Part shown: positions 1 through 10,550 of the stretch, in pieces
Layout of the letters: each line of letters opens with the position of its first letter
Position numbering within the stretch: position 1 is the first letter of the stretch
From: Scolanthus callimorphus
Taxonomy: Eukaryota; Cnidaria; Anthozoa; Actiniaria; Edwardsiidae
Direction: 5' to 3'
Assembly (NCBI GenBank): GCA_033964015.1
Contig: CM066915.1
Location: 7,737,575-7,801,574 of the forward strand
Length of the DNA: 64,000 nt
Notes under the pieces: generated by a model
Databases searched by the model: none
What the model was told of the DNA's origin: nothing
What the model saw: the letters and a program-made list of their open reading frames with translations, nothing else
Position numbers and translations under genes: made by a program

Positions 1-1980
1 TTGCATGCTGTAAAAAATACAAACTTTTCATTTCCTCCTTGTTATGTGCTTGTATTTTTTTGGGTGGCCCCCCCTTTGAGGCCGTATTTTTTTGGGGGAC
101 CCCCCCCCCCCCCCCTCATTTCCACCAGCCTCCTCTCCCTGATAAAAAATGAACGGTCCCTTATGTCAAAGACAAATATAAACCAATGTTGCTTTTTTTT
201 TCTTGAGAAGAAAAAAAATTTCAATTCCCACTATCACTAATAGGGGTGCTACATAATTTGGTGTTGCATCGTCTCAATGAAAATTATACCATTTAGCATT
301 TCCAATTTGCATAAATAGTCATGAAAAGCTTTGTCTAAACCAAACAGTTGTAATTACACAGTGCAATTACAAATGTTTTGAACAGTGGAATGCATACCTT
401 GCCAACTCTCCCATTTTACCAAGGAGACTCCCAGTTTTCACCCTCAGTCTCCAAGGAAAAAAAAATGAAAACTTTCCAAATATTTACTGGAATATCTCCC
501 GGGTAAATTTCTTGCGCTTTTCTCATACAGTTGTTGTATTTGAGACAAAATTTTGGTTTTGGAGTTTTCAGGGTTGGCAGGTATGGAAATGCACACATGG
601 GTTATCACCAAGAAAAAAGTGTGAGACTAAACACATTGTATTCGGGTTTTTTTCCAATTGTTCTTACTGGTACCTTTTTACTAAAGGTTACTAGCATATC
701 AAAAGGTTTCATGTATTTACTCTAGTAAATTAACTTAAGTTTAATGTGCCAATTCAATAAGTACATTCTGCCGTGCACAACAAACACTAAAAAACATTTT
801 TTAGAGAAATGCCACAGAGCGTGCAGAAAGCTAAAATGTTTTTGTCAACACACACGTCTCATTAGTTAGCCTTCGGTATTAGACAGTTAAAGGAATTAAT
901 ATTAAGTCAAATGCTTATTGTATTCTGACGCTAAAAGAAATTCGAGTATCACTGTCACGCCGGCTTCAGATTCAAAGGTCAATGCTTGATGTAAACTAAC
1001 AGCAAACTTTTAGTTCCTACCTTCATTCCGAGTAGGTTTTCTCCCCGTGTAGAAACAACCTGAGTGTAATCCTGTTTGGAACTGTAAATGTCCTGCCATC
1101 TTCCTTTAAAAACTGCTGGCCTTTATCCAGGAATTTTGAACCAACCACGAATTACTCGGCCGCCATCTTTAGACCCGACTTTCTGTGACTTGTATGCTAA
1201 TAATATTTATCCAAATAAAACCGTCACGTCACTCGCTTCTGCCATAGTGGAAATGAGCTTCACCAAGTTAATTTTGCTCTTCAAAAAAGTTCAGTTACTG
1301 CCCAGTTATTAGCAAAACGCCCAAGCGTTAGTGAAAGAAATGGAGAATGCCCGGGGGACATGACTTCGCAAAGAACAGCAATTGCCAATTCTACTCGGCG
1401 CTATAAAAATCTTGGACTTCTCCCGGACTTCTAGACGATTAGGAAGACACTCTCATGATCTCTTCAGACACTAGTAGTCCCTGGCTTTTTGTAAACATAT
1501 TATCATTTGCGAAGAACAATTCTCCAGACGCGTACAGAATGCATTTCGTTCAAGATTTCAATCAAGGCATTTCAATCAAGATAATTTGCAGAATTGCATA
1601 AGACCATATTTGGGCTTCCTGTAGTCTGTCACGTGAGCAGCACCCCCCGACCCCGGACCCCTCCCCCCTCACTCCAATACCGCCATGCTGTGACGTCATA
1701 ATCGCGCGCCACCCACCCCTCCCCCCGTCACTGGCTCGCCGCCATGTTGTGACGTCATGAGCACCACGACTGCGAAGGAGACTAGATGCATCAAAGTGGC
1801 TGCGAAAGGTGCAGGCTTCACTGTCCGGCGCGGAAATGACCTTGGATGACCTTCGACGTTCAAAAATCACTTCGATCCCTTTGCGATAGTTGCTGCATGT
1901 GAGGTTTTGGGTACCCTGTGGATTTCTTACATTCGCTTCATGCGCTCTATTTGCGATCATTTTGGACGCGTACCGCACCA
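1..1980. other. Gene-free stretch
   Basis: No supported coding region. There are long C and G homopolymers near 67-115. Two similar segments at about 1681-1702 and 1740-1760 each contain GCCATG(C/T)TGTGACGTCAT, a CRE-type site within a short direct duplication. The open frame on the minus strand at 1562-1981 overlaps these repeats and shows no recognisable domain. Confidence 0.6.
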
Positions 1981-1989
1981 TTTGGATTT

Positions 1990-2057
1990 CTTTTTTGACG
2001 CTTTTTTCTTAGGTATGGTGCTCCGCTCTGCGGCCTTCGGCCGCAAAGGAGCTCCGC
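1990..2057 (+). repeat. Hairpin end of a dispersed element (R-end), truncated
   Basis: Carries TTAGGTATGGTGCTCCGCT, then a GC-rich hairpin (TGCGGCC-TTC-GGCCGCA), then GGAGCTCCGC. The same signature ends the full elements at 5385-7211 and 31362-32443. Here the element body to the left is missing, so this is a truncated copy. It abuts the DUF6589 coding fragment. Confidence 0.7.
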
Positions 2058-2096
2058 TATAAGTTTTACACATTGTTTTTCAAGATCTCTAACAGT

Positions 2097-2609
2097 CCCA
2101 AGTATGCCATTGCTTCTCTGGAACTTCAAGCACAGCTTAACTGTTTGCTAACACCAAGAATGGCACATTCACTTACTTGGAATCGATTTGTTAATCATAA
2201 GGGCCAATTGAATACTAATCACCCCATTGATTTAGATCTAGAACACGACAACAAGTATTTCAAGAATGACATCCATAGCTACAGAGGAGAAATAACAGAC
2301 AAAAGCATCACCAGAGTCAGCAGAAGTGTTGAAGCATCACAGGCTGTTATAAGGAGCTATGACAAGTCCTCATCTGTAGTGCGACCTTCAGGTCGACATA
2401 CTGAACTCTCTACAAAAGATGATGTGTTGACTTTGGTAGAACACTTCGCTTCAGCAGAGGTCTTTAGATATGTCCCTGGAAGGCAGCATTCAGCATTTCC
2501 TAACATGGGCCACAACCTTCTTAATGGATTAGATATGCAAAACTTAAAATCCTGGATAAGTAGGTCACTCAAAAAATTCAGCAAGAAACACTACTACAGA
2601 GTGCAGTAG
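2097..2609 (+). pseudogene. DUF6589 protein, C-terminal exon (5' part missing)
   Basis: About 170 codons in one open frame ending at TAG 2609. It shows family-like blocks recognised from memory: LLTPRMAHSLTWNRFVN near the start, then a D-x-E-H stretch, then EVFRYVPGRQHSAF near the end. DUF6589 is a domain of unknown function that is greatly amplified in cnidarians and some fungi and behaves like a transposon-encoded protein. A plausible acceptor (CTAACAG) lies just before 2097. There is no ATG for a complete protein, and a dispersed hairpin repeat sits directly upstream, so only the 3' end survives here. It converges on the RecQ-like gene ending at 4195, which suggests both came from one transposon (see findings). 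Confidence 0.65.
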
Positions 2610-4190
2610 AATCAGAAACTAGAGTATGCCATGGCCATTCTTTATCTGCACTGTATCTTCATTGAAATTTTTGTCTAAGAATTTTTAGTGTAAACAAGTG
2701 GGGAAAATCCTGTTTGCCCCCCAGCAAAAACAAAGGATGACCAAGGCTATGCCCCCCTCCCCCCCCCCAAAAAAAGCAAAAATTTTTTAAAGCTACAGCC
2801 TTGCATGGTATATAAAAACATGGAATGGCCCAGTAAAAGGGGTACACCATCCAATTTATGGTGCCAATAGAAATAACAGATATTGTATTCCAGACCAAAC
2901 AAGTAAAGAGCACTGTTAAATGTAATACAATGCTATTCTCAATTATAAAAGGAGTAGCTGAAACATTGTATGTAACTGACATACTTTTTACAATTGAAGA
3001 ATAGCAAATTTCTACTCTTTAGAGATGTGAAACGGACTCTGCTATTAGTTATTTCCAAATATCATTGTGTCACTTCATATTTAAATGAATTTATGTGGCA
3101 AACATGTGATGACGTTATTGTTATTTAATTTCCTGAGCACAAAAAGGATGTTCGGATCAGAAGTCTAAAATTATATTTAATCAATAAATGGCTGACAGTT
3201 AACCAGCTTATAGTAAAATTGCATTTTTTTAGAAATGCAGCATGATCAAAACTATCATTTTGTAACATTGCATGACTCCAGAAATTATATCCCCCCTCCA
3301 AATGGGGTTTAAATTTGATCCTCCCACCCCCATTTCCACGAAGAATGTATTGGAAAAAGAAACAATACTAAATTCCACCCTCTGTAAATTCCTGGTGAGA
3401 GTGGGAGAAGGGAAGGGCTTATCAGTAAAATCTGGAATCACACATGAACAAATTGTTTTAAGTGACAACAAAGTGGTGTATTATTTACATTATTTACAAG
3501 AAATATTAATTATATTGTTTACACAAAAGTATCCACTTAATCTTTTTGGGAAATTTTGCAGTCTTGTATACAGTATAGCCCCAGGGTTCTAGTGTATCTA
3601 TTTTTAGAACACCCCACATCAAACAGGATGCCAAACATGCTGGGGATCTTTGACAATAGATAGCTGATAATGAAAAATTAATTACATAACTCCTGCAACA
3701 TTTTGGTAGTTGGATGCATTCCACTATTAAAATGTATTATAGGCCCCTTTAATAAGTACCTTTAATACCCCATTTTCCATGTTTGAAAAATTATCTTATT
3801 ACACATTATATTATTTTAATTGGAAATGTACAAAAGTCCTGGAATACAAAATAGTAAATTTGACTTAACATGGGAAATGGTTCATTGTAGGTATTTGTTA
3901 GAAGAATCTATAATCTTTTCTATTTCCCAAATTGGCAAAGTACCAATAGGAGAAGGGGCCAAATAGGAAGAAACTATTTTTCTGCAAGAGATTTCATTTC
4001 AGGCAAACGTAAACCCGCCCACCCCTTGAAATTCCATCTCCTACCTTTTCCTCCATATATTACATGAAATCATATGTCTGCAGGAATAAATTCTGTTTCA
4101 GTACAAGTGTTCTGACCAGTTCTTAAAGGAGATGCCGGCCACAAGTATAACCATTTCCCAGTTAGTTCCATTTCACTTGGCAGGGAGATA
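2610..4190. other. Intergenic stretch between two convergent gene remnants
   Basis: AT-rich, with a C/G homopolymer at about 2750-2768. No coding region, RNA gene or clear repeat seen. It separates the 3' ends of the DUF6589 fragment (+) and the RecQ-like pseudogene (-). Confidence 0.5.
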
Positions 4191-4194
4191 TTAC

Positions 4195-4896
4195 TTATTC
4201 TGATTCTACTTCTGATGAGCTTTCATCTTCAGAAAAGAGAATCCCTCTTATCTTAGGTTTTCTTCTTTGGATAATTGGACTCCCAGAGCTGCAGTCAGTT
4301 GAACTGGCAGATTCAATTTCTGATTCAGTGTCTGATGAGTACTCACTGTCACTGGATGCACACATAGATGTGTCGTCATGACTTTGCAAATGTCCCTCAA
4401 TAATTTCCCAAGTGATTGTCACGTGATCATCAGAGTAAAATGGAAAATTGCATTGCAAATAGTCTCTGTCTCCTATGTAAGCAATATCTGAAATGATGCT
4501 GTCAATGAGCTGCTTACTGTATCCTGTGCCAACGTCAGTTCCTGTGACCAGCTTGTCTTTAGCACCAGTAGCAAGAGTCAAACGATAATCCATCAGTTCT
4601 TTGCGAATTATGTTGATAGTGTCCACAGATAGAAAATTTACCTTATCCCTTTGCTTGGCAGTGTTGCCCTTGTTTCTGGAGCCAAAAAACTTATCCATCC
4701 TGGAGAGGTACTTCTCCCTCTCACAAGTCAGTTCACACGAATAATGAGTGTCTCCACAACTGCACAAACATCTGCACTGTATAGCACATAAGTCACAACA
4801 TGAATGAAGAATTTTACCCTTTGGGGCTGATGATTTGAACTGTCCTAACAGCATCTGTCTCCTGCACTTTGTTGTGTTATTTACATAACTCCGCAT
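4195..4896 (-). CDS. RecQ-like helicase, zinc-binding and acidic C-terminal part
   Basis: 233 open codons. The N-terminal half has clustered cysteines (HSCCDLCAIQCRCLCSC) corresponding to the RecQ zinc-binding subdomain. The last 60 residues are rich in Ser, Asp and Glu (DSEYSSDTESEIES). It joins the motif VI segment upstream only across a frameshift in an A-run near 4903, so it is part of the same pseudogene and not an independent gene. Confidence 0.75.
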   Translation of the reverse strand: MRSYVNNTTKCRRQMLLGQFKSSAPKGKILHSCCDLCAIQCRCLCSCGDTHYSCELTCEREKYLSRMDKFFGSRNKGNTAKQRDKVNFLSVDTINIIRKELMDYRLTLATGAKDKLVTGTDVGTGYSKQLIDSIISDIAYIGDRDYLQCNFPFYSDDHVTITWEIIEGHLQSHDDTSMCASSDSEYSSDTESEIESASSTDCSSGSPIIQRRKPKIRGILFSEDESSSEVESE

Positions 4897-5384
4897 TTTT
4901 TTACTGATATTTTTTTGTGGCAGTGCAGCCCTTAAACTTCAACAGCACTGCATGACTCATCTTTGTCGAGTCTCTACCAATTCGTCCTGTTTCTTGAAGG
5001 TAATCATCTAAATCTGTGGAGGGGCCAATGTGGATGTCCAGATATATATTTTTCACATTCACTCCCATTCCAAATGCAATAGAGCAAAACCCGCACAACG
5101 CCATCAGCCTTGCAAAATTCCTGCTCAATTGTTTCTTTCACAGTTTTATGGGTCCTCTTGTGATACATCCCAAATAGCCTACTGCGATCATCCTTTGGCT
5201 CTGTTCCAGTCGGCCGATAATAGGCCTTGTCACCTAAATGTTCCACAAAGAGCTCATACAGCTCTTTTATGTGTTCCTTGCGGCGACAGAACGCAATCAC
5301 TTTCTCAGTTTTCTGCTGCTCAGTTTCTAGTTCTCTAATGAGCCACTCAAACCATTCGTACAGACTGTCTGTGTTAGGCACTAA

Positions 5385-7211
5385 TATATAGATTTAGCCA
5401 CTGGCTAAAAGCGGAGCTCCTGGTTATAAAATTTTCTGTGTGAATGAAAGGGATTCCCATGTGTACATGGTTTACATGGTTACTTTAGAGTCTTCCCTTC
5501 ACGAGATATTAATTTTTCAAGCATAAATGACATCATCGATGACGTCATATTACGTGACCACTTCATTTCGCTCATCTAATGACCTAGACTACACTACCAA
5601 AGTTTGGTTGTTTTAGAGTATTCCCTTCACGAGATATTAATTTTTCAAGCATAGATGACGTCATCGATGACGTCACATCACGTGACCACTTCATTTCGCT
5701 CATCTGGTGACCTGGATTACATTACCCAAGTTTGGTTGGTTTAGAGTCTTCCTTTCATGAGATATTAATTTTTCAAGCGTAGATGACGTCATCGATGACG
5801 TCATATCACGTGACCACATCATTTCGCTCATCTAGTGACCTGGATTACATTACCCAAGTTTGGTTGCTTTAGAGTCTTCCCTTCACGAGATATTGTTTTT
5901 TTTAAGCATATATGACGTCATCGATGACGTCATATCACGTGACCACCTCATTTTGCTCATCTGGTGGCCTAGACTACACTACCCAAGTTTGGTTGTCTTA
6001 GAGTCTTCCCTTCACGAGATATTGATTTTTCAAGCATAGATGACGTCATCGATGACGTCACATCACGTGACCACTTCATTTCGCTCATCTGGTGAACTGG
6101 ATTACATTACCCAAGTTTGGTTGGTTTAGAGTCTTCCTTTCATGAGATATTGATTTTTCTAGCGTAGATGACGTCATCGATGACGTCATATCACGTGACC
6201 ACTTAATTTCGCTCATCTGTTGACCTGGATTACATTACTCAAGTTTGGTTGTTTTAGAGTCTTCCCTTCACGAGATGTTGATTTTTCAAGCATAGATGAC
6301 GTCATCGATGACGTCATATCACGTGACCACTTCATTTCGCTCATCTGGTGACCTGGATTACATTACCCAAGTTTGGTTGCTTTAGAGTCTTCCCTTCACG
6401 AGATATTGATTTTTCAAGCATAAATGACGTCATCGATGACGTCATATCACGTGACCACCTCATTTTGCTTTATCTGGTGGCCTAGACTACACTACCCAAG
6501 TTTTGTTGTCTTAGAGTCTTCCCTTCACGAGATATTGATTTTTCAATCATAGATGACGTCATCGATGACGTCACATCACGTGACCACTTCATTTCGCTCA
6601 TCTGGTGACCTGGGTCCAGTTGCTCGAAAGTGGTTCAGAACTAAACCTGGTTTAAATTTAATCCACCTTTGAACAACCCGCACCTGGATTACATTACCCA
6701 AAGTTTGGTTGGTATTTAGAGTCTTCCCTTCACGAGATATTGATTTTTCAAGCATAGATGACGTCATCGATGACGTCACATCACGTGTCCGTGTTACAGC
6801 ACCCCCCTTGTGGCATAGACAAAATATTCCAAGTTTGGTTGTCTTAGCATGTTCCCTTGAGGAGATATAATTGTTTCTTTGCATACCACAGGGTTCCCAT
6901 GTGTACACGGACGGACGGACGGACGACGGACGGACGGACGGCGTACGCTATAGGTTTAATACCAGAAAAATAAAGAAAAAATCATATCTCCCGAAGGGAA
7001 GCTTCTATAGAAGCCAAACTTGGACAAAGTTTCAAAGACCATAAGAGGAACTCTACACCAAAGTCACGTGCCCTTACGTCATCAATGACGTCATCAAAAT
7101 GATCCATAATGCCCGTGACGTTCAAAAATCAACTCGATAGTATACTATACGTTTTTCCCTTAGGTATGGTGCTCCGCTTGCGCGGGCCTTCGGCCCGCGC
7201 AGGAGCTCCGC
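5385..7211. mobile_element. Non-autonomous element with 128-bp tandem core, copy 1
   Basis: Flanked on both sides by TAA (5382-5384, 7212-7214), and removing it restores helicase coding sequence. The left end is TATATAG followed by hairpin TTTAGCC-ACT-GGCTAAA and GCGGAGCTCC. The right end is GTGCTCCGCT, hairpin GCGCGGGCC-TTC-GGCCCGCGC and GGAGCTCCGC. Between them lie the 128-bp array, a GGAC simple repeat (6908-6945) and a conserved unique segment. No protein is encoded. The same structure recurs inverted at 31362-32443. Paired hairpins, subterminal inverted repeats and a tandem core resemble Helentron-associated INE (HINE, pearl-like) elements; a TTA/TAA target duplication would fit equally well. 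Confidence 0.85.
5470..6790. repeat. 128-bp tandem array with double-CRE palindrome
   Basis: Ten units. The palindrome TGACGTCATCGATGACGTCA starts at 5656, 5784, 5913, 6041, 6169, 6297, 6425 and 6554 (a degenerate first copy is at 5528), so spacing is 128-129 bp. One further unit at 6759 follows a 77-bp interruption. Each unit also has CACGTGAC, an E-box-like site, a few bases after the palindrome. Confidence 0.95.
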
Positions 7212-7228
7212 TAAGACAGAATACTTGG

Positions 7229-7571
7229 GGCGCTTTCCATTTGACCAAAAATCCCGGAATTTTCGGTTAGAAGTCAAATGGAAAGCGCCAAACCCGGGAA
7301 AAAATTTCGAAATTTTCGGACAACCTCTTGAGCTTACCCCAAACGTGGGAATTTTCGGAGAACTCGGAATTTCCGGGAATTTGTCCCTTTCCATTTGATT
7401 TCTGACCGAAATTCCCGGAAATTCCGGGTCAAATGGAAAGCGGTGCAGAACGTTCTCGGACTTTCGTCCAATCGTGGCTGTTCTCGTGAATTGCCGGATT
7501 GAGACCTTTCCATTTGACTCAGAGAACTACTGGGAATTCAAACCGGGATTTTTTGCTAAATGGAAAGCGCC
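7229..7571. mobile_element. 343-bp MITE with inverted ends
   Basis: Ends are GGCGCTTTCCATTT and its reverse complement, with perfect 5-bp duplication CTTGG at 7224-7228 and 7572-7576. The interior is made of several inverted copies of a motif with CCATTTGAC and TTCCGGGAATTT. It lies in the helicase exon. Superfamily not assigned. Confidence 0.85.
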
Positions 7572-7576
7572 CTTGG

Positions 7577-7782
7577 TGTTTGGTCTGTTGGGATCACTGT
7601 CAACTACAGTACATTCCTCCATACACAGATCCTTGACAATGATATCTTTCGTCTTGTCTGTAGCTGTTGCAGTCAGGCAGATGAATGGCACATCTTTCTT
7701 TAAAAGAGATCTCAGCTCCCCAAGCCGACCATAATCTGCTCGAAAGGCAGCAGCATTTCTGCCAACATTATTATCTTTACCC
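7577..7782 (-). CDS. RecQ-like helicase, start of exon 2
   Basis: Too short to stand out as an ORF, but the translation continues exon 1 in phase and contains the RecQ block YGRLGELRSLLKKDVPF followed by LTATAT (motif III). It is cut at 7576 by a MITE whose 5-bp duplication CTTGG brackets it. Confidence 0.75.
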
Positions 7783-8095
7783 CTATAAAAAATGATACAT
7801 GAATGAAGTTTTAATACATGATATTATACACATATTGTAAAAGGTGATGGAAAAAAATAGAGCTTGTTGATAACTCAAACAAAGTATGTCCATTTTGCTT
7901 TGGTTCTATACATTTGACTCTAGATTTCAAAAACCAATATGAACAGTATTTCGATTGCTTATACGAGGGAAAGCTATCAGCACCCGCAAAACAGCACCCC
8001 GAAAGCAACGCTGCAAAACCGCAAAAAGCAAAACTGCCTTGGTTGCGTATCTAAGTTTCTCCACAAAACGACAAAAGAAAATATTAATTTCTTAC

Positions 8096-8577
8096 CACTT
8101 TGCCACACAGTGACTTTCGTCGATAAAGACGGCCTTGATTGAATCTTTCAGATCTCGGAATACAGATCTGTGTGAGTTCAATAAGGCCTCTGGACTTCCA
8201 AACACAAGGTTGAAACGACTGAGTCGGATATCCCTCAGTTCAGCAGCGTTGCTTTCGGGGCTAATGATAGCTGCTGATATGCCGCGGCTTCTCAAATCGG
8301 CAACTTGACTTTTCATCAACGACACGAGAGAGGTAACAATAAGGCAAACGGATGATGGAGACGCTTGACTCTCTGCATATTCCACTCCAACACTTATCGC
8401 GTCGAACACAAACGGAGCTATCTCGAAGCACAGTGACTTCCCTGATCCCGTCGGAGAGCGGAAAAAAACATCTTTCCCGGACAGATAGCCCTCTACGACG
8501 TCCCTCTGAAGTGGTCTGAACTCGCTAAATCCTAATTTTCGCAAGCCAAAGCTTAAAACATCTTCTAAATTCTCCAT
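8096..8577 (-). CDS. RecQ-like helicase, exon 1 (ATPase lobe)
   Basis: Open from ATG to a GT donor, about 160 codons. Walker A (GSGKS) lies near residue 40 and the Walker B box DESH near residue 155. The exon itself is undamaged, but the gene is broken in exon 2. The 5' flank holds a TGACGTCA site and two short hairpins (8683-8784). Confidence 0.8.
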
Positions 8578-8682
8578 GATATTTGTGTTCTAGCGCTCAG
8601 AGTAAAAACAATATGGCGTCTTCTCGCACTTGTCAGGTTACCTAGTGACAAGGATCTCACTCGCCTGATTGGTCAATCACCA

Positions 8683-8784
8683 TGACGTCACCGGTGGATT
8701 TTTCCACCGGTAAATATGGCGCGAAACAGCTTGGAAAAGTCCTTTAAAATAACCCAAGCAAAATAAAAAATTTTAAAGGACTTT
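8683..8784. promoter_or_regulatory. CRE-type site and two perfect hairpins upstream of the helicase
   Basis: TGACGTCA at about 8683-8690 is followed at once by CCGGTGGA-TTTT-TCCACCGG (8691-8710). A second perfect 15-bp inverted repeat, AAAGTCCTTTAAAAT, occupies 8736-8750 and 8770-8784. The position, about 100-200 bp upstream of the helicase ATG, suggests a promoter or transposon terminal region. Function is inferred. Confidence 0.45.
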
Positions 8785-10550
8785 GAGAAAGTCTAAGTGA
8801 GCCCCTGCAATGTAGGCGTTTCGAAAAGCACCTGAGGCGAACGACTTGCGACTCAAAAACTTTGTTACTTCATTGTTACCCCATGTTCATCATCTAGGAT
8901 ATCGAAACGGACTTGCTTGCCGATTTCTAGACCTCGACTCGTGAAGATGTCTCTGAGACTTGTTTGGTTTCCCCGCAGGTAGTGTTCTTAACTGGCCGAC
9001 TTTCAGGCTCATCGTAAGAAGCAGTGCTCCCTTCAATCAACTTGAATCATGTGCATCAGCTTCCAGTTCTTGATTTTGCCTGATTCTTGTGTATCGTTCT
9101 GTCCTCTTTTTGCATTTGCACTCGACATTTGCAGAGAGTCGTTGCACAGTTATACCGCCGCCAAGACCGCTTGGCCTAGCAGACGCTCCTTGCTTAGTCG
9201 ATCGTCTTTTGCGTTTCTGGCCGATTTGTTCCTTATACAGATCCCAGTTCTTTTTCTTACTCATTTCAGCGCGTTAAGTTTGCAAATCTGATTGGTAAAT
9301 GGCAACGAAAACAAACGCAGCAGTTCAGGAAACGCAAGCACGAGGAAGGCGCGAAGATCAGGTGAGACTTTCTGGAACTAGCGCTGACCTTATCCCCTGG
9401 AAGAAAACCCGCATTCATTACGGTTACTAACATTATTATTATATGGCTTAGCACACGCACTCTGCTTTAGTAATCAGCGGGTCGGAATCCCCGGGCATTG
9501 CATTTTTTTTACCGCCATTTCACAAAATTGGCGAACGTTGCTCTTTCAGAGTTCATTGAAGGTTGATAGCAAACATTTTAGTCGTGGTTGTCCTGACGTA
9601 CAAGTTGATCGGAGATTAGCCGCTACTCGAAATGACTATTTTAGTTTTCAAGGTAAAATCACTGTTGCAGCCCAGTAAAAAAATACTCTCCAAAAATGTA
9701 TTCATAGATTGTCTAAAACATCAATTGATAATTAATCCTGCTGCTTGTGAACCGATAAGGGTCTTTTTTCTCGGAAGTAGGTGTTTATTTGATAGTATTC
9801 GAGCTCTTTGTGTTCACGCGAGGAAGTTTTTGAGATCAGGTATTTTGACGTCCTCAAACGGCTTTTTTCAGGGCTCGAGGCCGCGAAATCGATTTTCTCT
9901 TTTAATTCAGAAATTCCTTCGTATTTCGCAAAATAAACATCAGAACGTTGCTAAACTCATTTATATCTACCTGTAAACCTAAAATAAAGGTAGATGGTTT
10001 TTCATCTGTGGCCGCACCAAGTCTGGTATTTGCTGACATTCGCTCTTAAGGGGCTGAGATATTAAGTAGATCACGTGACCTGATTTCGACCCTTATATCT
10101 CCTTAACGATAAATGATAGCTCAGCAACCAAAACGGTACGATGTTTCTATTGCTGAGACCTAACCATTTTCACCAAAGTTGTATAGTTAGATGTTTTATC
10201 CATCACTGGAAGCGCTATTTACTGTTTAGTCACATGACATGCCTTGTGACGTCACTCCGGTCTAAACTATTACACCAAAATGTTAAGTTCGTTGAGTTTT
10301 ATCACTGTGCCAAACATTAGCCTGCCTTAAATAGATTAAAGCGATTTTTAAAAGGCACATTTTGCGTTTTCCCATGTCCATTTAAGAATCCCAGGCCTTA
10401 ACACACCTGAGAAGATTTTCCTTCAACAAGTGTGGCATGTTGGTATTGGCTGGGATATACGTTTACATCTTGACTTCATGGTAGAATGATCAAAGTGGTT
10501 AGAGAAGTTGAACGGCTTATCATCATTCTCGGTGCCTCGACCCGTTCGTC
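8785..10550. other. Gene-free stretch
   Basis: No domain recognised. Two short divergent frames with ATGs only 35 bp apart (minus from 9264, Lys/Arg-rich; plus from 9299, ending at a GTGAG donor-like site at about 9361) could be first exons around a shared promoter, but nothing else supports them. Confidence 0.4.

Larger units (their letters stand above)
4195..8577 (-). pseudogene. RecQ-like superfamily II DNA helicase, two exons, interrupted by two transposons and frameshifts
   Basis: Exon 1 (8577-8096) begins with ATG and has the Q-motif region FRPLQRDVVE, Walker A SPTGSGKS and motif II IDESHC. It ends at a GTAAG donor that splits a Trp codon. Exon 2 starts at 7782 after TATAG and reads on in frame (WGKD..., then the ALTATA-type motif ICLTATATD). 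After removal of a 343-bp MITE (7229-7571, TSD CTTGG) and an 1827-bp element (5385-7211, TSD TAA) the reading frame joins exactly, so both inserted into coding sequence. Further on come IAFCRRK, FGMGV and QETGRIGRD (motif VI, Arg finger) and a Cys-rich zinc-binding segment. Decay: one frameshift between about 5070 and 5128, and a second with a stop near 4903 in an A-run. About 620 codons in total, as in short RecQ helicases plus a Ser/Asp/Glu-rich tail. Expected activity is 3'-5' DNA unwinding, probably for a transposon rather than the host. Confidence 0.85.

Noticed and set aside
1562..1981. 139-codon minus-strand frame
   Set aside because: GC-rich repeat sequence with a duplicated CRE segment, no domain and odd composition. 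Treated as chance.
5470..6790. CRISPR-like array of regularly spaced palindromes
   Set aside because: Whole 128-bp units are repeated, with no unique spacers. The setting is eukaryotic. It is a satellite-like core of a transposon.
9037..9361. Divergent ATG pair 35 bp apart with a donor-like site
   Set aside because: Only one short frame on each side, no downstream exon recognised on either strand, no domain.
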